Assembly (NCBI GenBank): GCA_011947345.1
Contig: JAAVTG010000970.1
Span: forward strand, 1-64,000
Direction of reading: 5' to 3'
Length of the DNA: 64,000 nucleotides
From: Phytophthora quininea
Taxonomy: Eukaryota; Oomycota; Peronosporomycetes; Peronosporales; Peronosporaceae
A model generated the notes under the pieces. That model had not been told where the DNA came from and searched no databases. It worked only from the letters and a program-made list of their open reading frames with translations. Position 1 is the first letter of the stretch. Every line of letters begins with the position of its first letter. Positions 23,255 through 33,267 of the stretch are shown here, piece by piece. A program made the translations under genes and the position numbers.

Positions 23255-23685
23255 TGTCTTGCTTCGAGCAGGCAAATTACTGTAGACGAGCTAACTGGGG
23301 AGGGGAAGCAAGGCCACAAAGTGCTCTACTATTGCAGGGTGCTCGGCTGTCCAAGAGCGCTGAACAAGACAGGGCTGTGCCGCTACCACGGCGAGGGCTT
23401 CCGCTGCGACGCTTGTGCTGCGTTCGCTCGATACCAGGGAGGTGCATAAAGCACGCGCGCACTACGCCCAACCAGCCCGTGCCCACGCCGACGCCGACGC
23501 AGCTCCCGCAGCCAACCCAGCAGGTGATCCCGCTGCCGACTCTGGAGTTCACGCCGGTGCCCACGCCGACCATACAGCTCTCGCCGGTGCCCACGCCGAC
23601 CATACAGCTCTCGCCGATGTCCATGCCGACGCCGACCCTGCCGTCGTCGTTCTCGCAGATGCTTGAGCGGTTGCCGTTTGCTTGA
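23255..23685 (+). CDS. Cys/His zinc-finger protein with Pro-Thr repeat tail, 5' end unclear
   Basis: The frame encodes CRVLGCPRALNKTGLCRYHG followed by FRCDAC, the C-x4-C ... C-x2-H ... C-x2-C pattern of small zinc fingers common in oomycetes. A missing G near 23440 joins it to a tail rich in Pro and Thr. This includes a 30-bp tandem repeat encoding PVPTPTIQLS twice (about 23562-23625), and the frame ends MLERLPFA at 23685. No ATG starts this frame: either a 5' exon lies beyond a splice site near 23272 (CTTCGAGCAG), or the copia element removed the start. Function unknown; nucleic-acid binding is a guess. Confidence 0.45.
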
Positions 23686-23817
23686 GCTGCCTTTTGCCCG
23701 CTACCAGCTGGAGTATACGAAAATCAAGTGGAATACACAAACGCCCAGTTGTCGCCCCAGGGAGGAAGAAAGCCACTGCCGCTCTGAACAACTCGAGGCC
23801 CTCGCCAAGCAGCAGCA

Positions 23818-25791
23818 ATGAGTGGCGACGCCCCCGGCTCGCCCGAGTACCCGCCGCGCGCCGGCACCGTGGCCTCGCAGTGGCCCGCGGACGTGGACCT
23901 GGACGCGCTGTACGTGCACGAGCGCAACGAAGTGGACGAGCTCGTACGCAGCGCCGCCGACCTGAGCGTCTGGACGCTCGAGAGCCGCAAGGACAACGCG
24001 CTGGTCTACCTGCACAGCAAGAACAGCGAGCGACTCTCCTACTGCGTGCGCTCCGTCACCAAAGTGGCCGGCTCGGTACCCGACGTGCTCGAGTGTCTGC
24101 GCTCGCCCGACAACGCGAGCGCGCGCAGCTTCCAGAAGCTGCTGCACCCGCGCAACTACCTGGACGCCGAAGTGCTGCATGCCCACCGGGCCGAGGGCCC
24201 CACGGCCGAGAGCATGACGCTCAAGTGGCTCGTCTACTCGTCCCCCAAGACGCTCGGGCGCTCCAAGGAGTTCTGCATCCGCGAGTACTGCGTGCTGTTG
24301 CCCAACCACCCGGTGCATGGCAACGTGGGCATCTGCAAGTTCGAGAGCTACGACGGCGCGGCGGCGCGCTACGGCATCCGAGGCAAACCAGATGCCTACA
24401 GCCTCACAGTGTTCGAGCCCAGCTCGTTCGTGGTGCAGCAGACGCCGGACGACCCGGGCATGGCCACCGTCACGCTGACCTTCGCCATGCGCAAGGCCAG
24501 AGGAGGGAGAGCATTTCCGCGGGAGTGAGACTCACGTCGCTGAGAGTGGCGGGAGACCTGTCGGGCATGCAGAAGGCGGTGCAGCAGGCCATGTTCGCCC
24601 CCGCGGCGCTGGCGCAGCGGCAGGAGTGGGTCAACGACGCGCAGAGAACCAACTGCTCGCTGTGCGTGCAATCCTTTGGCATGCTGAAGCGGCGGCACCA
24701 CTGCCGCGTGTGCGGAGAGGTCGTGTGCTCGGCCTGCACGGTGTTCAAGCTAGTGAAGGGCGACCAGGACGTGGCCTCCAAGGTGCGCGTGTGCAAAGCG
24801 TGTCTGGCCAAGAGCGGCAGCAGCAACGGCAACGCGGGAGTGAACATTGGCGCGACAATGGTGGGAGGCTTCTCGAGCGCTCCGACCCGCATCGTCACGA
24901 CGAATGGAACCGAGTTGGAGATGAACGGAACGGGCACGACCCCCATTCCGAACGGCCTGGCGGTCGGCACCAGCATTGGCAGCACAAGTTCCCTGACCTC
25001 GGACGAGTCGCACAGCCCGCCGAACGAGAACCCGGCGTCGGCCACCCCATCAATGTACAACAAGGGATCAGCCTTGTCCTTAAACGATTTTGATCAGACG
25101 CATATGCAGAGCGACGACGGAGACAGCCCACCGCCATACCACAACCAGCCTCCGTCCTCTCAAGGCAGGACGACGGGGTTTGAAGGCCGCCCGATCGGCA
25201 CCATGGGCAGAACCGCATCGAATGCCAGCATCGCTACGAGCAGGAAGAAAACTCAGACCGCCGCATCCACTACTTTAACGAGGACCTGGAAGAGATCTGC
25301 ATGCTGGCTATGGAGACGCTGACCTGCCCCATGGCTGGGATTCGTACGGAAGACTTCGAGTTGGTGAGGTATTACGACGGCAAACCGGCCCCCGGCCTGC
25401 CTCGTAGTTTGCCGACGTTCCGCCGCCTGGCCACGCGTGGCAAGCCGTGCATCGTGTTGGACGTGAGTTCGGACAAGCGCATCTCTGGCGACAAACGCTT
25501 TACAGCCAAGCTCCAGTTTTTCGTCGGCATCCCGCTGTTGGTGAACGGAGAAGTGGTCGGAGACTTGTGCGTGGCGGATCGCTACGCTCGCGACAACATC
25601 GACCACAAGCAGGTGGAAGTGCTCAACGTGTTAGGCGAGACAGTGACGCAGTACATGCAGTCAGAAGAGTATCAGGAAGACCTCATCGATTTCAAGGCCA
25701 CGCATGTTGCGCGCAAACCCCTATTAGCGGCTCGGCTCCGCCACAGACCGATGAAGAGGCCCCGAAAAGCGCCAAGGAAGTTGCGTTTTAA
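23818..25791 (+). CDS. START-FYVE-GAF domain protein
   Basis: Likely membrane-lipid sensor of about 650 residues. ATG 23818 (MSGDAPGSPEYPP) leads to a START-like lipid-binding region: VRSVTKVAGSVPDVLECLR and LKWLVYSSPKTLGRSKEFC to about residue 225. A FYVE finger follows (WVNDAQRTNCSLC ... RRHHCRVCGEVVCSACT), with the RRHHCR core for PtdIns3P, then a Ser/Pro/Asn linker of about 180 residues. The GAF domain is C-terminal (LPTFRRLATRGKPCIVLDV, FFVGIPLLVNGEVVGDLCV). Frame breaks near 24500 (GGAGGGAGAG) and 25250 look like missing bases. The open frame runs to 25927, but a shift near 25715 gives a more natural acidic tail, TDEEAPKSAKEVAF, and stop at 25791, which I prefer. START plus FYVE proteins are expanded in oomycetes. 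Confidence 0.85.
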
Positions 25792-26059
25792 CGTATGGCG
25801 GCTAGCTGGAGTTGGGCTGGAAGTGCACAGCCCACTCCCAGTGTATCTGTGGGCGTGTTTTGGCGATGAAGTGGGTGTGTATATGTGCCTGCCTGGCAAC
25901 CTCCTGCCACCCAACCGTGCCGCGTGAGCGAGGGGTACGTGGAAACTATTGGAGGGGAGGATTATAGGTAGTTGGCTGTGTGAATGCGGCGTTGCCTCCC
26001 GAGTGATTTAAATATTTCCCGTTTTTTTGCCTTGATCGCTAGTGCTGTCTAGTTGGAGA

Positions 26060-28832
26060 TTATGTGCGAGCTGACAAGCTACCGCCGCCGAGTTTTGTGT
26101 GCTGGCTTCTCTTGTCTGGGGGTGATGGAGAACGAGATCGAGATTGTCCACGCTTCGAGGAGTTCGCAACTGCAGGTGGTCGCTGTGGCTTGTCGTCACT
26201 GTCGTCCCAGCAATTCGGCCAGGTGTCTCGAATGTGCTGGAGCTCCTCCTGGATGTTACGCCGAGCTGATTTCGATATCTGCCGACGAAGTTGTTCAGCT
26301 TCCTCTTGACGACGAGAAACATGGGACGAGCGAGTGATGGAGGTCGCAGCAGACAGCAAAGGCACAGCACGCTTTCCGGACAGGGTCGTCTGGGAGCACA
26401 GAAAGGAGAACCCAATGGGTCACGGAACTAATGAGCGATGGCAGTACGTAGAAAAGGACGTACCTGGGGTCGCTGTGGTCGAGGAATGGTGGCTCGGCAT
26501 TTCTCGGCCTCTTGCCATTGCTGTGTTACGAGCTGTATTCCAAGTCGCCCAGGACTCTGAAGCTCAGTGTGTTCGTGTTCATGCTCACGCAACATCAGTA
26601 GGTCTGCTGTGCTTGGAATCGTTAGGATTATCGGCATTTTCGACACTCGTCGGCCGCTGCTTGGTGACGAAGGCCCCCACTCGCTGGAGCGTGCGCGACA
26701 CTGATGCGATGCATGCTGGCGGTTCGTCCTCGTTCCCGCTGCTCTCGCTTTTTCTGCTTCTCCTCCAGCATGTAATACGCCGGCAGCTCCATGCAGAGCT
26801 GGTCGCCAGCCACGTGTGCGTCGCCCACAGATCAAACAGAGGTTCCCACTCAGCCGCATCAACTTTCGTGTGATGGGGACACGCAAGTTTGGGTATTGCA
26901 GCGCCTGCAGGATCCGTGTCTCGCGCCAAGCTTCCCGAGCTTCAGCAATGCATCGCAGTCGCTTCCTGGTAGGCACGACATGGGGCTTCAAGTCTTTCCC
27001 CCGAAATGCAGCAGGAACAACTTTTTCTACATGAAAAAAGAACTAAGTCGCGTTGTGTGAATAAGACTGCAAGGATGAAGCAACGAACGTACTGTGAGCA
27101 CTAGACAGTCGACGTCGGTGGCAGCACGAATGTCGACTGGGCACGAGGCCATTTTCTTCTCAGCGGCAAGATATTCCCCAGCCACGTCAAACTTGCCCAG
27201 AAAAGTGAGCTCGACAGTGATACTGCGCTGCACCCTCGAACTTCGCCCATGCTGCAGCAAATACGGGTACCATGAACAGTAAACAACACCGACTAACAGT
27301 ATCATCTCAGTTGCCAACCTCATCTCGGAGCTCTCGTTGATGGTGAGGTTTACACTCTCCACAGCCTCGCCACGCAGCAAGATGAAAAATGAGTCGGCGT
27401 CAGCCCCCTTTCGGGTTAGATATTGCTGCGTGGACAAAATTCAGATCAAGTGAGAACACGTTGGTGGCATGGAAGAAAAACAAGCAACAAATAATACACA
27501 CCCCAGCAGAAACGTTGACAACTTTCATGGAGTTCACAATGTGCATCAGTTCTGGCAACCATGTTAGCGGCGTGAGTGGGACAATAACCTGAAAGTATAG
27601 CACGGGAACTCACGCATTTTCGACCAGTTTTTGAAGAGTAGCAGGTGCTGCAAGAAGGCAATGTTGTCGGTGATCGAGCCCTCGATTGACTGACTGCGTG
27701 TCATGCGTAGGTATGAAGCGGCAGTGAGGACAATAAAACTGGCCATTTGAGCTACTGGATCTACGATAACGGTGGCGCTGCGCTTGGAGTCAGGCTCGAT
27801 GAGGCACAATTCTCCGAACGTCGCGCCAGGAGTTAGCGTCACAACTTTGGTGCCGTAGTTCACGGGAGCTGTTGCAGACTACAGCGAAATAATACGTTGC
27901 GAATTAGTGTACAAGGTTTACAGATATGAGAATGCTGCTGGCTTTACCAATCGACGCATGCTCGAGGAGATGGAACTCGAGCGCAGAAGGCGCGAGTGCT
28001 TTATTTGCTCTTCTGCGCTGCGGACATACACCGAGACGAGACCACTCATCAGGATCTACAAGCAGCAGTAGGAGAGGAGTTAGACCAACAGTTTGACCCC
28101 AATCCGCTACAGAGTTCGTACGAAGCACGTGCTGCCCTTGTCGCCTTGACTAACGACCACATCGTTAGCGTTCAGATGGAGAAATTCCATCTCCTTGCAC
28201 AACTTCTTCGCCGTCACCTCGGACATTGTCGTAAACAGCGAGCTCAATTTCTCCTGGTTCATGAGCCAGTGGTAGAGCATCTTCACGTGTGCAGCAAGAC
28301 AAGAACGAAAAGCAGTCAAGGAAACTCTGCAACCAAAAGCATCAGGTGCACATTTCGAGAGAAAGAAAACACACATGCAAACAACAACGTGGAAAGGATA
28401 TCAGCTTCTGAGCGATCTTCAGGAGGCTTCTTCAGCATGCTTCACGATGACACAAAACAAACAATATTAAATGTGAAAATGACCAACAGGTACACAAGCT
28501 GTCGATTCGTACTCGATGATGTGTTTGACTTTCTCGCTGACATTCATCAGTGCAGGGTTGGGCAGAATCTCGCGGCGTAGAGCGCTCCACTTGTGTGCTC
28601 GTTGTTCTGCAGCAGTTTGCGCCGCCGCTTGTTGATCGTTGGCAACATCCTCCGAGTTGGGGGTCGGTGGAATCTTGTCATTGTTCGCTGCAGGCGCTGG
28701 ACCGGTCAAACCTGCAGCTCGACGACTGACACGGGACAGCCTTGACCCTCGCGAAAAAGCTGCCGCCACAGCAGCACTGGACCCCGCAGCAGAGAGCGAC
28801 GACGTCGACGGCACTTGAGGCAGCGCAGCCAT
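26060..28832 (-). CDS. protein with two cyclic-nucleotide-binding domains
   Basis: A gene of at least eight exons. ATG 28832 gives an Ala/Ser-rich N-terminus. First cNMP domain: MEFLHLNANDVVVSQGDKGS, then ILMSGLVSVYV after an intron at 28121-28056, and after another at 27947-27879 LTPGATFGELCLIEPDSKRS, the phosphate-binding cassette. Second domain: DADSFFILLRGEAVESVNLT (about 27420-27340), then VELTFLGKFDVAGEYLA. A basic region follows (VVPTRKRLRCIAEAREAWR), a charged helix (LEEKQKKREQRERGRTASM) and, after a GTACGT-CAG intron near 26465-26396, a nuclear-looking tail (SSKRGQSRSRSPSPPDKRS) to stop at 26060. Both cassettes deviate from canonical FGE.AL..... RxA, so ligand binding is uncertain. 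Several frame shifts near 27010-26600 fall at AAA or GGG runs. No kinase domain is attached. Confidence 0.72.
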
Positions 28833-28972
28833 CGCAGCAAATGCTGTATACAAGTACCAGCTATTTTTGCTGAATTGTATACCAATGTGCAGTTCACGAA
28901 CTGTCAGACGAGAAATGGCCGATCACGAACACCACCTTTCGATGGTGTTGGGATTTTATTTATTGAAGTCTA

Positions 28973-29572
28973 CTAGATGACAATGTCTAGCTTCGGTGGT
29001 TGCTTAGGAGAGAGTCGATACTGCTCGTCCAACCACATTTTGTGGTACTGAATGAAGTACTTGTAGTTCGAGTGCTTCTTCTGCGACGCGTACGTGCCCG
29101 TCATTCCCAACTCTTTGAAAACTTGTGGCGGCGTGTGGTTCTTCTTGTAGAGCCAATGGTGCGACCTCGCCTTCATGATCTCGTCCAGCAGTGACGTTGG
29201 GATGTTTTTGGGTATCTTGGACAGATACTTGACCATGTGCTGGAAGAAGTACCTCGAGTAATACTTGAATTGGCGTCCTCCTTACTCGCTACCTTCAACT
29301 CCTTAGGGACGTCGGCAGGGTCCACGCCTCGCACAAGCCACATTTTCATCTTGGACTTCATCTTGACGGCATTCCCGACCATCCCAATGACGTTCATCGC
29401 ACCGAACCGCTCCTCGTCGTACTCTAGCAGCAAATCTGAATCTCTTGAAGCTTGTGCTCGCAAAACCTTTGCCACTTTCAGCAGCAGTGAGCGAGGACGC
29501 CGAGGCGACTCCACTACGAGTGAAGTAGGCAATCGCAAGTAGTTGTATAAAGAGTAGCAAACGTAGTCGCAT
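28973..29572 (-). CDS. secreted WY-domain effector candidate 1 (RXLR-like/EER)
   Basis: ATG 29572 begins a signal peptide (MRLRLLLFIQLLAIAYF ... GVASA). After a frame break near 29535 (GGCGTCC; two bases short at a CG tract) the sequence reads RSLLLKVAKVLRAQ. RSLL is a possible degenerate RXLR, and LLLEYDEER supplies an EER motif about 20 residues on. A second break near 29283 (a missing T) joins FKYYSRYFFQHMVKYL, then HHWLYKKNHTPPQVFKELG and NYKYFIQYHKMW, the Trp/Tyr spacing of oomycete WY folds. About 200 residues in all. A paralogue lies 3 kb downstream. Expected to be secreted into the host plant; function there is unknown. Confidence 0.65.
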
Positions 29573-30702
29573 GCTGGTCGACCAACACTTTGGCGCTGCA
29601 GAGTAAATTGCCGACTGACACAAAGCGCCACGGGACAACGCGTCCAAGTATCCTTTAGAGGCTGTTGGCCTGGCGCCGTTAATTTTTTGCTTGTGATAAA
29701 GCAAATGCAAACGTGGCGTCGATGGACATCATGGCAATGCTGTCGGTGGCCGCTATCACGAAAGTCGACTCCGTATTGCTAATGCACTAACGCACGAGCA
29801 ATGCCACGAAAGGATATCTTGCGCTTTGTGGGCCGCCCCGAGCGCGATCAGTGATCGCTCGACGATGGCGGTGTATTCACAGGCGAGCGAGCAATCGGTA
29901 TGGACTTGCTGCTCACATTCATATTAATGGTAATCGTTTAACATTATTGTGACTCAAGTAGTTAGCTATCGCGGGAGGGGGTTCTCCAGGAGAACTTTTC
30001 CGTGGGCGAGTTTGCTGCATAGCGTGACTCGGGCGTAGCCGACTTAACCGCAACAAATCAAATCAAAATTAGTGTGACTCAAGTGTTTTTCTGCCGATGC
30101 AAAGTACTTCTGGCTACTGCAGTTGACATTTGCCATGGGAGATCTAGCAATAACACAAGCAATTTTCGTGCGATAAGAAGTTTACTGGACGACCGTGCAC
30201 TGCAGTGGTCGTCCAGTAAACTTCTCCGATGGCAAATGTGCACGGCGTGCACAGTTCGGAGCCAGCGGTCTGCAGCAACAAGACGTTCTTGCGCTGCGGA
30301 ACGGATAGACGCTCTTCCTCGTCATCACGGAGAGCAAGCGCGTCAGCAGCATAAACTTAGTGTCCATAGTACTTGCGCAGTAGTCAACGATTGGAGACGC
30401 GTGAAAAACTTCTTGCGAGGACGCTGGTCAACAACAATTCGAGATGGCTACACCATTTACGCAACTTTTCTGCAACTTATCGAACTGGGCCCGTAAATCC
30501 AAGCGCGTCGTGTCAGGTAAAATGACCCCTTTAGCTTAGTCTTGTGGAGGCTCTAGCTCTTCACAGACTTATCCTCATGCACGGCAACTAATTGTATCTC
30601 CTTCCTCTGCGTGTCCTCTTTCCCACCATATCGATATCCCCCACAAACGCCCCCGTCTTCGTCTCCAAATCGGCGTGAAACAAACTGATCTCCACCGTAG
30701 TC
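29573..30702. other. intergenic stretch, 1.1 kb
   Basis: No gene supported. It holds a foldback repeat (separate entry), a palindrome GCGATCAGTGATCGC near 29849, and the divergent promoters of the effector and the TOM1-like gene. Confidence 0.4.
30118..30240. repeat. interrupted foldback repeat
   Basis: The core is a perfect 19-bp inverted pair, AGAAGTTTACTGGACGACC and its complement, around a 12-base centre at about 30177-30226. Beyond it, ACATTTGCCATGGGAGA on the left pairs with TCTCCGATGGCAAATGT on the right, with about 40 extra bases on the left arm only. It may be a MITE remnant or a promoter hairpin. Confidence 0.75.
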
Positions 30703-32299
30703 ATGCTCGACTACGAAGCGGCGTCCAGCGACGGCCCCGAGGCGCTGAGTCTCGGCAACAAGATGCTGCTGTCCCTGACGGTGCTGCTGTTCCTGTCGCT
30801 GAGCTTCGTGTCCGGCGGCGTACTGTGGCGCCAGTACAGGGCCAAGCGCCACCGCCTCTCGAGCGCCGCGTCGGCTGCTGCGACCGACCCCAATCCAGCC
30901 GCGTCACAGACCAAACCAGGCTATTCTGCCGTGCCCCAGGTCCCTCAAGCTCCTGTGAATGTTGTCGGGGGCTCAGAGACGGCACTGATGGAGGAAGAGG
31001 GTGCTGCAGCCGCCTCCACAGGCTCCGAGATGAGACAGCGACTCTTCCTGCTGCTGTTCGTGGCCTCCACGCTGCGTGTGTGCTCTCTAGTGACGGAGGT
31101 GACGACTCTGGAAGCGGTGGCACAGCTGCCGTCCACCTCTGCGTACTGCAGACTGCTAGTTTTGTTCTTGTGGCTGCCATCCATGATGTTTGTGTCCATG
31201 TACGGCCTGGTGCTGCTCTTCTGGGCGCAGTTGTGCTACGCGTGCTGGGGAAGGCTCATCCGTGGCCGCGTCGCGTGTTTTTCCTGTTTAACGTGCTGCT
31301 GTACGTGGGCTTCGCGCTGCTGTTTGCGCTCTCGAGCACTTCTGCTGGGCTCTGGCGCGGATGCGACTTGCTCCAGGGCGGCGTCTACTTTGTGGGGCTC
31401 TTCGCCATTCTGTACTACAGCATTCGTCTGATCGACTTCTTCCGGAAGCAGAGTCCGGACGAAGACTTTTCTTCGACTTGTCTTCGGCTGCGATGACCAA
31501 CGGCAACGGAACTGCTGGTCGTCAGGCCGGGTCTTCCTTCTCCATCACTGCGAGCTCACCTCGCCAAGTTGTGCTCAGAAGGGTACGAACTACGTCTTAT
31601 CGAGCGACTCAGGCAAAGGCCAACACTCACACGTGCTTGCTTGTAGATTACGGCAGTGTGTATTTTGCTCTGCGTCTTGTTCGCAGTGAAAGCTGTGTAC
31701 TTGATTGGCATGGGGACGGGATACATGGAGTCGGAGGAGTCCGAGCATCGAACTCCTGTCGGGGTCCACCACATCGCGTACGAGTTCAGTATCCACTTCT
31801 TGACCGAGTTCCTCCCTTGTGCGCTGCTTCTGTTCTTCACACGCAAGGACAGAGCGTCGTCATCGCAGCGTCAACGGTTGCGCTCGTCGTCCGCCACTTC
31901 AGCCTCCGCTTCATTGTCCGGCGGGAGCTATGGCGCCAACAACAACCCGCGGGATAAACCTCCAACTCCCAACTACGCGTACGCTCCGATTCGCAGCAAT
32001 CATGGGATTACTTCGGGGCACCCTTACCAGGAAGATGCTGTGCCGATGCTCTCTGGCTACCAGTACCAGGTTGGTAGTCGCGATGGTCTGGTCCAGTTGA
32101 ATTCTTTACTAATTTATTAAATTGTGTGCAGGCGACTCAACGCGCGTACGGATCAACCAGCACAGCATCGACTGCATCCACAAACTTGCGCTCGAGCAAC
32201 AGCAGCGGCGCGTTCTTGCTCGATAGCATCAGCGGCAGCGCCTTTGGAAGCTCGGGCCCGAATACTGCATCGAACAACCCCACAATGATTTACCATTGA
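30703..32299 (+). CDS. TOM1/THH1-like multipass membrane protein
   Basis: Seven-helix-type membrane protein resembling the plant TOM1/TOM3/THH1 family of the tonoplast. Exons 30703-31582, 31647-32069 and 32132-32299; introns 64 and 62 bases. Hydrophobic segments include KMLLSLTVLLFLSLSFVSGG, RLFLLLFVASTLRVCSLV, LLVLFLWLPSMMFVSMYGLV, VFFLFNVLLYVGFALLFAL, GGVYFVGLFAILYYSIRLI and CILLCVLFAVKAVYLIGMG, then HFLTEFLPCALLLFFTRKD. The tail is Ser/Asn/Gly-rich. Breaks near 31250 (TGGGGAAGG) and 31467 (ACTTTTCTT) fit missing homopolymer bases. Its stop is 12 bases from the convergent stop of effector 2. Family assignment rests on topology and remembered similarity. Confidence 0.75.
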
Positions 32300-32311
32300 C
32301 ATTGCCCCAAC

Positions 32312-32919
32312 TCAGTTCATGTGTCCCGCCTTGGAAAGTCTGTCTTGCACGGAGCTCCACATACTGGAGTACTGCTCGAAGTACTTGTAATTCGGATGGC
32401 CTCTTGCCGACGCGAATGTGCCAGTCATCCCCAGCTCTTTGAAGACTTGAGGAGGCGACAGATTCTCTGTGTTGAGCCAGTAGTGCATTCTTGCTTTCAT
32501 GATACCGTCCAAAGTTGACGCTGGTAGGTTCTTTGGTATCTCGGACGGGTACTTGACATAATACTGGAAAAAGTACCTGGAGTAATACTTAAAGCTCTCG
32601 TTGTCCTCGCGGATGGCCTTGAGCATTTTGTGAACGGTGTCCGGATGGACCCCAGAAAGAGGCACGTATTCATGCTTGCCTTCATTGCTGCAGCGTTTGC
32701 AACCATCCCAACAGCTTTGATCGCACCGGTATTCCTTTCTTCTGGTGGTGGATTGTTGGATTCAAACAGCTTGCCGTCGGCGCCTTTCGTATCATGAATT
32801 TGCAACATTTTGTTGTGGTGGTCGCGATGTTGCGCGACTGCGTCGGGCCGGGCAGACTCGCTGCACTGGATGAACACAACGGCAAATATAATCAAGTCCA
32901 GAATGCTACGCAACGCCAT
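32312..32919 (-). CDS. secreted WY-domain effector candidate 2 (EER, no clear RXLR)
   Basis: ATG 32919 starts a signal peptide (MALRSILDLIIFAVVFIQCSES) followed by ARPDAVAQHRDHHNKMLQI and, about 60 residues in, PPPEERNTG. There is no RXLR. After a likely missing C near 32655 it continues GVHPDTVHKMLKAIREDNE, FKYYSRYFFQYYVKYP, MHYWLNTENLSPPQVFKELG and NYKYFEQYSSMW. The C-terminal half is clearly paralogous to effector candidate 1, including PPQVFKELGMTGT. Length about 202 residues. The pair probably arose by duplication around the TOM1-like gene. WY fold by pattern; host target unknown. Confidence 0.7.
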
Positions 32920-33267
32920 CCGCGCGGGGGTTCTCTTGACTTGAAAATCTGCAAAGTGCTAACGCTAGGGCACGAAGCCAGAAAATTGCTGAATAGTTTT
33001 ATAAGCCGTAAACAATTCTTGGGAGCACAGTTACGATGAGATAGATCACAATGCCGCAATGCACGTTCCAGTCCAACCCGGCGAGGAAAGTTAGTTTGGG
33101 ATGTGGAAACGAAGTGACAGCAGTGCACAGCGGACGCATGAAAGAAAGAGTGAACGACCACCGGGATCAAGTTTTAGCTCGTTGGCAAACAAACTGCGGA
33201 GTGCTCTAGTAAACGTAGCAATTATGATCCGTGCAATAGCTCTAGCTCGTGTTCAAAACAAAACTCT

